Shown here: piece after piece, positions 27,979 through 37,394 of the stretch | Position numbering within the stretch: position 1 is the first letter of the stretch | Layout: every line of letters begins with the position of its first letter | Origin: an uncultured bacterium | GTDB lineage: Bacteria; Bacteroidota; Bacteroidia; Bacteroidales; Bacteroidaceae | Reading direction: 5' to 3' | Assembly: GCA_905215555.1 (NCBI GenBank) | Contig: CAJMQU010000015.1 | Location: 1-64,000, forward strand | Length of the DNA: 64,000 nucleotides | Notes under the pieces: model-generated | Told to the model about the DNA's origin: nothing | Seen by the model: the letters and a program-made list of their open reading frames with translations, nothing else | Databases searched by the model: none | Translations under genes and position numbers: made by a program

Positions 27979-28011
27979 CAACTTATATACAATTATAGAA
28001 ACACTACATTA

Positions 28012-30105
28012 ATGAAAGTCACACAACTGAAAGAAAAGAACAACGCCATAGCACTGAGTACTATTAATCTGGACAAACTGGTTGAAAAAATAAAAACGGA
28101 AACACAGCTCCGTCCCGTCTCCAATTTCCGCGAGCAACTGAAGTATGCACTGCCCAATGAACAATGCACTACCGCCGAACGCCTGCCCAAAGTGCTGCCC
28201 GCCGCTGAGTTTTACCGTGACAACGGTGGAAAAAGCATGAAAAAGTACAACGGAATCATCGAACTGACCGTAGGACCTTTGTCAGGAAAAGCCGAAGTAT
28301 CATTGGTGAAAAGACGTGCTTGGGAACAACCGCAAACCCGCCTTGTATTTACGGGTTCCAGCGGACGAACCGTAAAAATATGGACCACCTTCACCCGCCC
28401 CGACAATTCTCTGCCCGACTCGCAAACAGAAGCCGAGGTCTACCATGCCCACGCCTATCGCCTTGCCGTGAAGTGCTATCAGCCCCAGCTCCCTTTCGAC
28501 ATCCTGCCCAAAGAGCCGTTACTTCGCCAATACTCCCGCCTCTCATTCGACCCTGAAGCATTGTATCGCCCGGATTCCGTGCAGTTCTACCTTTCACAAC
28601 CCGGTAGAATGCCCGAAGAACCGACCTATCGCGAAACCATACAAAACGAAAAATCGCCCTTGACACGCGCCGTACCGGGAATGAATGCTGAAGACACCGT
28701 CAGTATGTTGTTTGAATCGGCGCTAAGAAAAGCCTATACAGAAATATCAGAAGCAGAGACTTCCGGAGCCATACCCGTCAATGGACTCCAAGCGTTACTG
28801 ACACAGTTATCCGTCAATTGTTTTCAATCGGGAATTCCCGAAGAAGAAGTAGTACGACACACCATTTTTCATTACTACCTACGCAGACAGGAAACGCTTA
28901 TCCGGCAAATCATCCGAAATGTATACACCGAAAATAAGGGATTCGGGACTCGCAGCAGTCTCAACAAAGAGCAGCTCCTTGCTTTGCAGACCGATGAATT
29001 CATGAAACGCCGTTACGAATTTCGCTTCAACACGCAGATTGGTGAAGTAGAATTTCGCGAACGTCACTCTTTCCGTTTCCGTTTTACTCCCATTGACAAG
29101 CGGGCACTGAACAGCATTGCCTTGGACGCACAAGCAGAGGGTATTCCGTTGTGGGACAGAGATATCAGCCGTTACGTCTACTCCAATCGTGTACCGGTAT
29201 TCAATCCATTGGAAGACTTCCTCTATAACCTTCCGGGCTGGGATGGGAAAGACCGTATCCGTGCGTTGGCGGCCACTGTGCCCTGTAATAATCCGTATTG
29301 GGCGGAATTGTTCCACCGCTGGTTTCTGAATATGGTTTCGCATTGGAAAGGTCATGATGAAAAGTATGCAAACAGCGTTTCACCCCTGCTCGTCGGTGCA
29401 CAAGGAACCCGAAAATCAACCTTTTGCCGAAGCATCGTCCCACCTTCGGAACGTGCCTACTATACGGACAGCATAGATTTTTCCCGAAAAAAGGATGCAG
29501 AACTTTATCTGAATCGCTTTGCATTGATCAATATTGACGAGTTCGATCAAATAAGTGCCACGCAACAGGGATTTTTGAAACACATCTTGCAGAAACCAGT
29601 GGTGAATGTACGAAAACCTTATGCTAACGCAGTGCTGGAGATGCGTCGTTATGCATCGTTCATTGCGACAAGCAATCAGAAAGATTTATTGACTGATCCA
29701 TCCGGTAGCCGTCGTTTCATTTGTATAGAAGTGACGGGGATGATTGACACTATGCATCCGATAGACTATGAACAACTTTATGCACAGGCTATGTACGAAT
29801 TGGATCATGGCGAACGGTACTGGTTTGATCATAATGATGAAAGGATTATGACAGAAAACAACCGGGAATTTGAGCAGGTTCCGGCCGAAGAGCAGTTGTT
29901 TTACAGGTATTTCCGTCCGGCAGAGGAAAAAGAAGAGGGAGAATGGCTGTCACCGGCGGAAATCCTGGAGGAGATTCAGAGAAACAGCAAGTTACCGATT
30001 TCCGGAAAGAGAGTGAGTGTGTTCGGAAGGATTTTACAGAAACATGGAGTGAGGTCGAGAAGAACAAGAAGGGGGACGGAATATTGCGTGGTGAGGATGA
30101 AATAA
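28012..30105 (+). CDS. VapE/VirE-like primase-helicase family protein (BT4734-type)
   Basis: A 697-residue protein. Residues 1-160 look like the BT4734-type N-terminal domain found in Bacteroides. A central linker leads to a VapE-like SF3 helicase/ATPase domain with Walker A LLVGAQGTRKSTF near 462 and Walker B ALINIDEFDQ near 503, then FIATSNQKDLLTDPSGSRRF, a sensor motif typical of phage and plasmid primase-helicases. A winged-helix-like tail ends the protein. Such proteins usually come from mobile elements, but no replication partners are near. It has become a stable single gene here, with iteron-like repeats upstream. Confidence 0.83.
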   Translation: MKVTQLKEKNNAIALSTINLDKLVEKIKTETQLRPVSNFREQLKYALPNEQCTTAERLPKVLPAAEFYRDNGGKSMKKYNGIIELTVGPLSGKAEVSLVKRRAWEQPQTRLVFTGSSGRTVKIWTTFTRPDNSLPDSQTEAEVYHAHAYRLAVKCYQPQLPFDILPKEPLLRQYSRLSFDPEALYRPDSVQFYLSQPGRMPEEPTYRETIQNEKSPLTRAVPGMNAEDTVSMLFESALRKAYTEISEAETSGAIPVNGLQALLTQLSVNCFQSGIPEEEVVRHTIFHYYLRRQETLIRQIIRNVYTENKGFGTRSSLNKEQLLALQTDEFMKRRYEFRFNTQIGEVEFRERHSFRFRFTPIDKRALNSIALDAQAEGIPLWDRDISRYVYSNRVPVFNPLEDFLYNLPGWDGKDRIRALAATVPCNNPYWAELFHRWFLNMVSHWKGHDEKYANSVSPLLVGAQGTRKSTFCRSIVPPSERAYYTDSIDFSRKKDAELYLNRFALINIDEFDQISATQQGFLKHILQKPVVNVRKPYANAVLEMRRYASFIATSNQKDLLTDPSGSRRFICIEVTGMIDTMHPIDYEQLYAQAMYELDHGERYWFDHNDERIMTENNREFEQVPAEEQLFYRYFRPAEEKEEGEWLSPAEILEEIQRNSKLPISGKRVSVFGRILQKHGVRSRRTRRGTEYCVVRMK

Positions 30106-30272
30106 CAAAATGTTAATAAAGAACAGATTCTGAGAAACTTGGAGAAATTGAGCATGAGGTAATATCGTCGCAATCAAGTATGTTGCCGCCTCCTAATCCC
30201 ATAAAAACAGAAACTTTTGAACTTGCAGGATAGGAAGAATACCAGATGTGATTTGAAGAGAAGATAAGCTTA

Positions 30273-30312
30273 CCAAGTTCAGGAAGAACTTGGCGCTTTT
30301 CGTTTTCTTTTT
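30273..30312 (+). terminator. Intrinsic terminator downstream of the VapE-like gene
   Basis: CCAAGTTC and GAACTTGG form the stem, followed by a T-rich tail (CGCTTTTCGTTTTC). Confidence 0.7.
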
Positions 30313-31448
30313 TATATCAAATGTATATATATGTGCATATTTCCAAAGAAAACAAGTTGCCTCATCGCTTGTAATTGCTTAATGAACTTATTTAAGCTTC
30401 ATTTAGGTTACGATTACAAAGATATGAGTTTTTTTGTAAAAGCAATACATTTATGTTCTTTTTAACGTAGTAAAAATGAACTTTGGAGAAATGTAATCAA
30501 ACCAATCAATTCAATGCTATTAATGCTATCAAATAGAGAGTATTACTTGCAACATAAACAAGATATTTAGAGAAGTGTCTTCATGATATAATACATTCAT
30601 TACTATATCCGTTTTTCTACCTGTCTATTTTCAAATTTGCGTTTAATCTCATTCAAGAGCATATAAAGCACTATTATCGGATAGGGTCATCTTTTATGTG
30701 CCATGTTGGCACACTTTCTTTCTACCTTTTCCATTTTTTACCAGGATATGGCCTCTGAAAAGCATACCGACAAGATAAAAAGCATTTAAAAACGTTCTTC
30801 CTGAACTAGCCACTTCTAAAACAAGGATGCTGTTTTTATTTACAAAACAAATGTAAATAAGAAGTAGCATAAAATGTTTTGATGCGACTGTGGGGAAGGA
30901 TATATTTAATAGCTTATTCACATTATAAAAGAACGAATATGCCAAATGCAAAAAGAACGCTTTCATTGGTGAATTATTGCATTGTATTTCTTGTATACTG
31001 CTTTTGTGATAATTCAAAGTCGGAGGGTACTATCAGAGTATCAATCCTCTATAATGATGCCACTTTTAATGACAATTTCATGCTATCGCCCGTTCCTCCC
31101 TTTTGAATATCTTCGAAAGGAGAAAGGATAATCTTCCCCACTCTTCTATTTAAAGGATAAAATGACAAGTCGTTAACTTGGACATGTAGGAATTATTTAT
31201 CTGCAGATATCTATTGTGGCCCAACTTTCCATTTGCATATTTATGATTTTCGGGACAATTATAACTACTTGAAAAGGAAAAGTATTGTTCAACTACTTTT
31301 TTCTTGTGGATTTATTATATCGGAAATTTCGACTTCTTATAAATATTACAAGATTTATTGATCACATAATAGAGGTTTTGTTTTAGCGAATTGGAGAATA
31401 TTTATGGATTGCCGGTTCGTATATTTATTAATTAAATTTGTTAGAATT
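30313..31448. other. AT-rich gene-poor region
   Basis: No ORF with coding character. A hairpin at 30697-30713 (TGTGCCA, TGT, TGGCACA) followed by CTTTCTTTC could end a plus-strand transcript. GTTCTTCCTGAAC at 30792-30804 is the exact complement of the GTTCAGGAAGAAC in the terminator at 30273. The rest is featureless to me; it may be the scar of lost genes. Confidence 0.5.
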
Positions 31449-34034
31449 ATGAGAAAATTGTATCGATGTCTATTCCTGCTGAGCACAGTTGTCTTAGCCG
31501 GGGGAATGTGGAGTTGTTCGGATGACGACGACGAAACAGAAAGTGTTGTCATAACACAAACAAGTACGGATGAAGCGAGCGAAGTGTATGCGACTTCTGC
31601 TACGTTTAAACTGGCTACTAAGGGGGTGGAATCTTTTGCCTATCAAGTAGTGGAAGGGGCCGATGCCGCAGCTCCCGCAGGAGAAGTGATTTATGCTGAA
31701 GCTCAGGAAAATAATGCGGTTATTCCGGCAAAAGATGGTGATAACGAGGTTACTGTATATGGCTTGGAAGGAAATAAAACTTATACTGTGTTTTTTGCAT
31801 TAAAAAAGGGCGCGGAGTATATTGTTAAGTCGCAAACGGTTACCACGCCTGCTTATACACGCCTGATAACGGTTATAGACACAAAACCTTATAGCATAAA
31901 AGTGCATATCGAAGTTCCGGAAAATACTTACTATAAATTTACTTTCGGGCGTCGTGATATGTATCAGGCACAGAAAGATCAATTTGGAATGACTGATGGA
32001 GATTATGTGTCATATGGAGAGTTATATAAAGGCTCTAAAACCATATCTTTAGTTGACGGTGAGTATCTGGAAGAAAATCCGAAGCCGAATGTAGATATAC
32101 CTATACAAGTGCTGCCGGGCTATCCTTATGTTATATTAATAGCTGAATGTGATGCGGATGGCAATGTGTTGTGTGAGTATGATTATGGTGGCGGCGGAGA
32201 TGATTGGGATTTGATGAAAACGACCCGGTCGGCCACTGCTCCTATTACAGATGGGTATACTGATAAATGTTCGGATGAAGGGGCGACTTTCAATGGAAAA
32301 TATGCTAAGCAATATCTTTATGGTGGTTCTACCTTGATTGAAAGTAAAATTGCTATTGAAACGACAAAGATAACGGAACGCACGGCTACTTTTACTATTG
32401 TACCGGATGAGGAAGTTGTCACTTATGTTGTTAATGCAATGCCGCTGGAAGAGTATGAATACTATGTTACTTTATGTGGTGAGAGAGGTATGCCTACATT
32501 TATGTTGACCGGCAGTGAAATGTATACGGGTTCTCAGGTTATGTCTACAAATCCTGACGCCCTTCCTTTTGAAAAGGGTGGAAAATACAAATTGATAGTT
32601 ATAGGTACATACAGTGAAGATTATAGCATACAAAGTATACAGACTATAGATTTCACTCCGCTTGAATCTACGAAGCCAGCAGCAAAGCTGGAGATTACCC
32701 CTAAAGAAGATCCGGACGGAAGCCCGTGGATGGTATGGTTCAATATCAAAGCTCCGGATAAGAACTGTTCCTATATTAAGTATTTGATGAACTATATGAA
32801 AGAATGGTATCCTATGTTGAACTCCGGTACTGACAAAGAACAATTGATGCAGTCATATGGCAACTATGTCACTGAAGCAGAAATCATTGATGCCATCAAC
32901 AGTAATGAGGGATATGATATAGGTTTCACTTCCTGGGAACATATGGAATCAATGATAATGGTAGCTTCTTTCAACGAAGATGAAAAGATGTCGGTATATG
33001 AAGGTAATTCAACATCTTTGGCAGAAAACAATAAAGAACGGGTGGAATCCTCACTCTTTGATGATCTGAGGGGAGACTGGACTGCTACATGTCAAGCCCA
33101 ATGGAGGGATTATGCCGGAGATTACGATCAGAAGATATCATTTAAGATTACTCTTGATGGTAAGCCGGAACAGGGTCCTTCTTCTGTCAGTGCTATGGCA
33201 CCGGAAGATTATAATGCTCTTTTTGATTACTTTAAGAATAGTGCCATGAAGAACGGACAGACAGAGACTGAGGCCACGGCATACGCGAAGACAAAAGTTT
33301 CCGAGCTGTTTGATGAATATAAGTCGGAAGCAGTGCGCTATGCAGATAAGTATAGAGGACAGAATCGTTTGGTAGGATTAGGCTTCGACGCGGCTCATGA
33401 ATATAAGAATTCCTGGGACTTATTCTGTGATCTGGATTATTCGGCCTATGACACGGAAGAATTGTTCTATGATTATGGTCCGAAATTCTTTTTGGAAGTG
33501 AGCAAGGATGAGAATGGTAAAGACAAGATTGAGCTGAATACTGACCAGAGCAGGGTTGCCCCACTTTCGGCATGGCAAGCTTATGAAATTAACTTCTTAG
33601 GTTATAATTCGGCTAATTTCAATAATGCTCCTCTAGGCAGTTTCCCGGTAACTATATCCGAGGATAAAAACACGATTACTATTGGCGGGCTTGAAGCTGA
33701 CGGTGTGTTGTGTTATCCTTCTCCCGCCTACTATGTAATGGCTAATTACTATACTTTTATTTCACAAATTACTTCCCCAATTACTCTGACAAGAGGTTGG
33801 ACAGGTGTGAAAGAAAACAGGACTTCTGTTGTGAAGGCTACTAATTTGGCTGCCGACAGTAGCAAAAAAGGCTATACAAACCGCAAGGGTAACCGTTTCA
33901 TGCGTACCGGTTTGCCTTGGACTAAGGATGGTATATTACCGTTGATGCCGGAGACTACTATAAAGTCTGCTTCTTTAAAAGAAAATATCCAGAAAAAAGC
34001 GGCTGAGGTACATGCCAAGATGTCTCAGAAATAG
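31449..34034 (+). CDS. Large surface lipoprotein with FN3/PKD-like start
   Basis: An 861-residue lipoprotein. The start at 31449 is chosen because it gives a clean lipoprotein signal ending at Cys23 (GMWSC followed by DDDDE, a Bacteroidota lipoprotein export signal for the cell surface); an upstream in-frame ATG at 31404 would put 15 extra residues before it. Residues 35-140 look like beta-sandwich repeats (GLEGNKTYTVFFALK is typical of fibronectin III-like folds). The remainder is acidic with no enzyme motif. A strong terminator follows, so it is set apart from the next genes, though it belongs to the same secreted-protein locus. Function unknown. Confidence 0.7.
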   Translation: MRKLYRCLFLLSTVVLAGGMWSCSDDDDETESVVITQTSTDEASEVYATSATFKLATKGVESFAYQVVEGADAAAPAGEVIYAEAQENNAVIPAKDGDNEVTVYGLEGNKTYTVFFALKKGAEYIVKSQTVTTPAYTRLITVIDTKPYSIKVHIEVPENTYYKFTFGRRDMYQAQKDQFGMTDGDYVSYGELYKGSKTISLVDGEYLEENPKPNVDIPIQVLPGYPYVILIAECDADGNVLCEYDYGGGGDDWDLMKTTRSATAPITDGYTDKCSDEGATFNGKYAKQYLYGGSTLIESKIAIETTKITERTATFTIVPDEEVVTYVVNAMPLEEYEYYVTLCGERGMPTFMLTGSEMYTGSQVMSTNPDALPFEKGGKYKLIVIGTYSEDYSIQSIQTIDFTPLESTKPAAKLEITPKEDPDGSPWMVWFNIKAPDKNCSYIKYLMNYMKEWYPMLNSGTDKEQLMQSYGNYVTEAEIIDAINSNEGYDIGFTSWEHMESMIMVASFNEDEKMSVYEGNSTSLAENNKERVESSLFDDLRGDWTATCQAQWRDYAGDYDQKISFKITLDGKPEQGPSSVSAMAPEDYNALFDYFKNSAMKNGQTETEATAYAKTKVSELFDEYKSEAVRYADKYRGQNRLVGLGFDAAHEYKNSWDLFCDLDYSAYDTEELFYDYGPKFFLEVSKDENGKDKIELNTDQSRVAPLSAWQAYEINFLGYNSANFNNAPLGSFPVTISEDKNTITIGGLEADGVLCYPSPAYYVMANYYTFISQITSPITLTRGWTGVKENRTSVVKATNLAADSSKKGYTNRKGNRFMRTGLPWTKDGILPLMPETTIKSASLKENIQKKAAEVHAKMSQK

Positions 34035-34062
34035 CGGCAAACTGTGAAAACTATTTAAAGGA

Positions 34063-34095
34063 TACACCGGAATAATTCCGGTGTACCTTTTCTGT
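34063..34095 (+). terminator. Intrinsic terminator after the large lipoprotein gene
   Basis: TACACCGGAA and TTCCGGTGTA form a perfect 10-bp stem with a 3-base loop, followed by CCTTTTCTG. Confidence 0.8.
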
Positions 34096-34120
34096 TATTA
34101 ATTAAGAAATACTTGATATA

Positions 34121-34612
34121 ATGAAGAAAATCAGTTTCTTAATGGGGGTATTCTTCGTTTTTTCTACCCTTGTGACCTATGCTCAGGTATTGCCTGATGT
34201 AAAAGTCGAGAACACTCGGAATGAAATAATTTCTACAAAAACATTGATGGACGGAAAGCCTTTCATCCTTTCTTTCTGGGGAGTGACCTGCAAGCCTTGT
34301 ATCACCGAACTCAATACGCTGAACGAACTATTGGAAGAATGGCGTGAAGAAGTAGATTTCAAGATTGTTGCCGTATCTATTGATGATAGCCGTTTTACGG
34401 CTCGCGCCCGGTCTATGGCCAAGGGATTTGGATGGGATTTTATCTGTTTATTCGATAAAAACCAGAATCTGAAGCGAGCAATGAACGTGTCTCTTACTCC
34501 GCAGACTTATATCGTGGATGGAAATGGTAAAATTGTATATTCACATTCGGGCTATACTCCCGGTAGCGAACTGGAATTACTGGAGAAGCTTAAAGAACTG
34601 GAAAAGAAATGA
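34121..34612 (+). CDS. Secreted TlpA-like thioredoxin-fold protein
   Basis: A 163-residue protein with a signal peptide (to about residue 22) and a TlpA/ResA-like redoxin domain. The active site TCKPC has Cys57 and Cys60, and the cis-proline motif is at SLTPQTYIV near residue 125. It should reduce or isomerise disulfides in the periplasm. Its stop overlaps the next start (ATGA), so it is coupled to the DUF6029 gene. The nearby cysteine-containing secreted proteins are likely clients. Confidence 0.87.
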   Translation: MKKISFLMGVFFVFSTLVTYAQVLPDVKVENTRNEIISTKTLMDGKPFILSFWGVTCKPCITELNTLNELLEEWREEVDFKIVAVSIDDSRFTARARSMAKGFGWDFICLFDKNQNLKRAMNVSLTPQTYIVDGNGKIVYSHSGYTPGSELELLEKLKELEKK

Positions 34613-36189
34613 GAAAACTATATGCAATGTGGATGTTGGCCTGTCTTTCTGTGGCTCAGCTCAATGCCCAGGAATCTAATAAAGGCCAGTTGACGGGCAG
34701 CCTGGAGAGCAACAGTATCTATTATGTGGAAGATACAGGTCTGGATGCCGGTTCTTCCGTAAACCCTGATGACCATTTTGGTTCAAACAACTATTTAAAA
34801 TTGGACTATAATTATGGTAAATTCTCTGCCGGTATTCAACTGGAAGGATTCTTACCTGCTTTGCAAGGATATGATTATGCTGTTTACGGTAAAGGTAAAC
34901 GTGCGCTTTTAGGAGCTAAATATGTGAGCTGGCAAGATCAGAATTTCGGTTTCCGTGTTGGTGATATTTACGACCAATACGGTAGCGGACTTGTGTTTCG
35001 CAGTTACGAAGACCGGGCTTTAGGCTTCAATAATTCTATTGAGGGCGTGCAGGGACATTATGAATATAAGGAATATGTCCGTTTGAGCGGACTGTATGGC
35101 CGTCCCCGCCTTTATCTGGATTATGCTGACAGCTACGTCCGTGGATTTGATGCCAGTGTTTCACTTTCTTCACTTCTGGGTTTGCAGACTATGAATCTGA
35201 ACGCAGAAGGCAGTTATGTGAATCGTTATGAAGATTTAAAGGAAAATGCCGATTTAATCGATATTCTTACCACCTCCAATCTTGATATGTTTTCCGGACG
35301 TATTAGTTGGGACTGGAATGATTGGACTGCACGTGCTGAATATGTGAGTAAAGGGAAAGACTTGCCTACCTCTGTCAGTGCAAATATGGTGGATGGGAAT
35401 GCAATTCTTGCAGAACTGGGGTATAGCCATAACCGTTTTAGTGTATTGGGCACATTCCGCCGATTGGAACACATGAATACGATGCTTACACTGATAGGTG
35501 AAGGCGCCGGTAATGTGTTGAATTACCTGCCTGCCCTGACTCGTCAATATACCTACATGCTGGCAAACCTTAATCCCTATCAAGTGAATGCCGAAGGGGA
35601 AACCGGAGGGCAGATTGATGCCTATTACTCTATTCGTGGTGACAAACAACGTAACGATTACTGGAATTTCCATGCAAACTTCTCTACTTTCTATTCAGAT
35701 AAGGACCTGACCGGAGAAAGCCGTCTTTTATGGCGTGATATAAATGCGGACATAGAACATCAATGGAACAAACGGTGGAAAACTGCTTTCTTGGTATCTG
35801 TGCAGGAATGGAGTCCCAGTCATGGTATGCAGGATGTGACTTATGCTTCAAATGTCTTTGTACTGGACAATACGTATAAATTCAACAAGAAGACAGCTTT
35901 GCGTGCAGAGGTACAGTATCTCTATTCAACAGATTATGAGAAGGATTGGGTGGCTGCTTTGGTGGAATTGAGTCTGGCTCCCCGCTGGAGCTTTGCCGTA
36001 AGTGATATGTGGAATCATGGCACTACGGACAAGCACTATTATAATGCTTCTGTCAGCTATACGCAACATCGCACCCGCTTGCAACTGAGTTATGGACGCA
36101 ACCGTGCCGGATTTGTATGTTCGGGTGGAGTATGCCGTTACCAGCCAGCCTATACCGGTGCTAACCTGACGTTGACTACCAGCTTTTGA
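34609..36189 (+). CDS. DUF6029 family outer membrane protein
   Basis: A 526-residue protein with a signal peptide ending near NAQES and a long run of alternating aromatic strands ending in TTSF, as expected of an outer membrane beta-barrel. It matches the Bacteroidales DUF6029 family. A GGVC pair near the C-terminus holds two cysteines. It is coupled to the thioredoxin-like gene by a 4-base overlap and to the Omp28-like gene by close spacing. It may be a channel or assembly partner for the secreted proteins around it; that is inference. Confidence 0.78.
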   Translation: MRKLYAMWMLACLSVAQLNAQESNKGQLTGSLESNSIYYVEDTGLDAGSSVNPDDHFGSNNYLKLDYNYGKFSAGIQLEGFLPALQGYDYAVYGKGKRALLGAKYVSWQDQNFGFRVGDIYDQYGSGLVFRSYEDRALGFNNSIEGVQGHYEYKEYVRLSGLYGRPRLYLDYADSYVRGFDASVSLSSLLGLQTMNLNAEGSYVNRYEDLKENADLIDILTTSNLDMFSGRISWDWNDWTARAEYVSKGKDLPTSVSANMVDGNAILAELGYSHNRFSVLGTFRRLEHMNTMLTLIGEGAGNVLNYLPALTRQYTYMLANLNPYQVNAEGETGGQIDAYYSIRGDKQRNDYWNFHANFSTFYSDKDLTGESRLLWRDINADIEHQWNKRWKTAFLVSVQEWSPSHGMQDVTYASNVFVLDNTYKFNKKTALRAEVQYLYSTDYEKDWVAALVELSLAPRWSFAVSDMWNHGTTDKHYYNASVSYTQHRTRLQLSYGRNRAGFVCSGGVCRYQPAYTGANLTLTTSF

Positions 36190-36224
36190 TAACAACATGT
36201 TATATTATAAAAATTATAGAACAA

Positions 36225-37367
36225 ATGATACATTTAAGTAAATACTTATATTTGGCAATTGCCATTGTAATAGTTGTCTTTTCCGCTTGTAGTGGAAATT
36301 CCAATGACGGACCGGAAAACGGTGAAGGTAATGAGACCGGTACTTTAGTATTGCGTACTTCGGCCACTGTGATTGAAGCAAACGGACAGGATGCTACCGT
36401 CTTTACTGTAATGAAAGGAAACTCCGATGTTACGGACAAAGCTATTATTTATAAAGCTTCGGCTGTTTACAGCAACACTTCCTTTTCTTCTTCTACGGAA
36501 GGGGTTTTTCAATTTTTCGCCAGCTATAATGGTGAGATTTCTGATAAGATTACAGTACAAGCTGTAAGTGGGATACCGTCCTTACCGTCTGATCCGAATG
36601 CGAGTGCCTTTGAAGGATTCAGGCATCGTGTATTGGCTGTGCAGGGCACCAGTACCGGATGTGCTTATTGTCCTTATATGATTTCCGGTATCAATATCTT
36701 CTCAAAAACAGAGCGGGCGTCCGGCACTGTGTTTGTAGCAGTACATACCAATATCAATGAGACCGACCCTATGACCAATGAGGCTTCTCTGGCTATTATC
36801 AGTGCTGCGGGGATGAACAGCTTCCCTGCCATGGTGATCAATATGGATAAGGACATGTCCATCGGTTCCAATTATCCCCAGCAGATATCCAATAATATTT
36901 CTACCAATGTGAGGCTGGCTTTAGAAGCCCCTGCTACTTGTGGAATTTCAGCTGCCGTAAGTGGGACAGAAGCTTCTGGCAAATTGAAAGTACAGGCTAA
37001 AGTAAAAACGGGGGCAGATGCCAATTACCGTATTGCCGCCTGGCTGCTGGAAGATGGCATTCAACATGCGCAGGCCAATTCGACTGATGTTACTCTTGAT
37101 TCTCCGATGATCCATAATAAAGCCTTGCGGGCTGCTAACTCCACTTCTCCCGCAGCCGGTGTTTTACTGGGCGGACGCACCGGATGGACGAAGGGTGAAA
37201 AAGCTGATTTCTTCTGCGAGTTTAATATTGCGCAGGCAGGCATCAATAATTTAAGTAAATGTCATGTTGTGATCATCGTTTCCAAACCGAACTCGGCGAA
37301 CCGTTTTACTGTTGACAATGTTATTGATTGTCCTATCAACGGAAATGTCGCTTTTGAATACGAATAA
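36225..37367 (+). CDS. Omp28-related outer membrane lipoprotein
   Basis: About 380 residues from the ATG at 36225, chosen because it gives a lipoprotein signal ending at Cys22 (VFSAC); an ORF extension to 36186 adds a non-signal start. The first part is a beta domain. The second part resembles Omp28 of Porphyromonas, with a thioredoxin-like GCAYCPYM motif near residue 145. It is an exported protein probably attached to the outer membrane. With two CxxC proteins in one operon, redox chemistry in the envelope seems part of its job. Confidence 0.78.
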   Translation: MIHLSKYLYLAIAIVIVVFSACSGNSNDGPENGEGNETGTLVLRTSATVIEANGQDATVFTVMKGNSDVTDKAIIYKASAVYSNTSFSSSTEGVFQFFASYNGEISDKITVQAVSGIPSLPSDPNASAFEGFRHRVLAVQGTSTGCAYCPYMISGINIFSKTERASGTVFVAVHTNINETDPMTNEASLAIISAAGMNSFPAMVINMDKDMSIGSNYPQQISNNISTNVRLALEAPATCGISAAVSGTEASGKLKVQAKVKTGADANYRIAAWLLEDGIQHAQANSTDVTLDSPMIHNKALRAANSTSPAAGVLLGGRTGWTKGEKADFFCEFNIAQAGINNLSKCHVVIIVSKPNSANRFTVDNVIDCPINGNVAFEYE

Positions 37368-37394
37368 AAACTTAATTTACCTGATATGGTTAGA

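Larger units (their letters stand above)
27371..28011. other. Structured intergenic region with hairpins and tandem repeats
   Basis: No ORF. It holds a hairpin with 9-base arms at 27390-27415, a long imperfect hairpin at 27523-27567 (GTTGCAG...CTGCAAC), four degenerate 22-bp tandem repeats (27765-27856), a perfect hairpin with 13-base arms at 27856-27890, and a promoter for the VapE-like gene. Confidence 0.7.

Noticed and set aside
30694..31106. Overlapping ORFs on both strands in the gene-poor region
   Set aside because: AT-rich with many rare residues, no start region or promoter, and no recognisable domain.
31404..31448. Longer start for the large lipoprotein gene
   Set aside because: The extra 15 residues would precede the lipoprotein signal; the ATG at 31449 gives a normal signal peptide.
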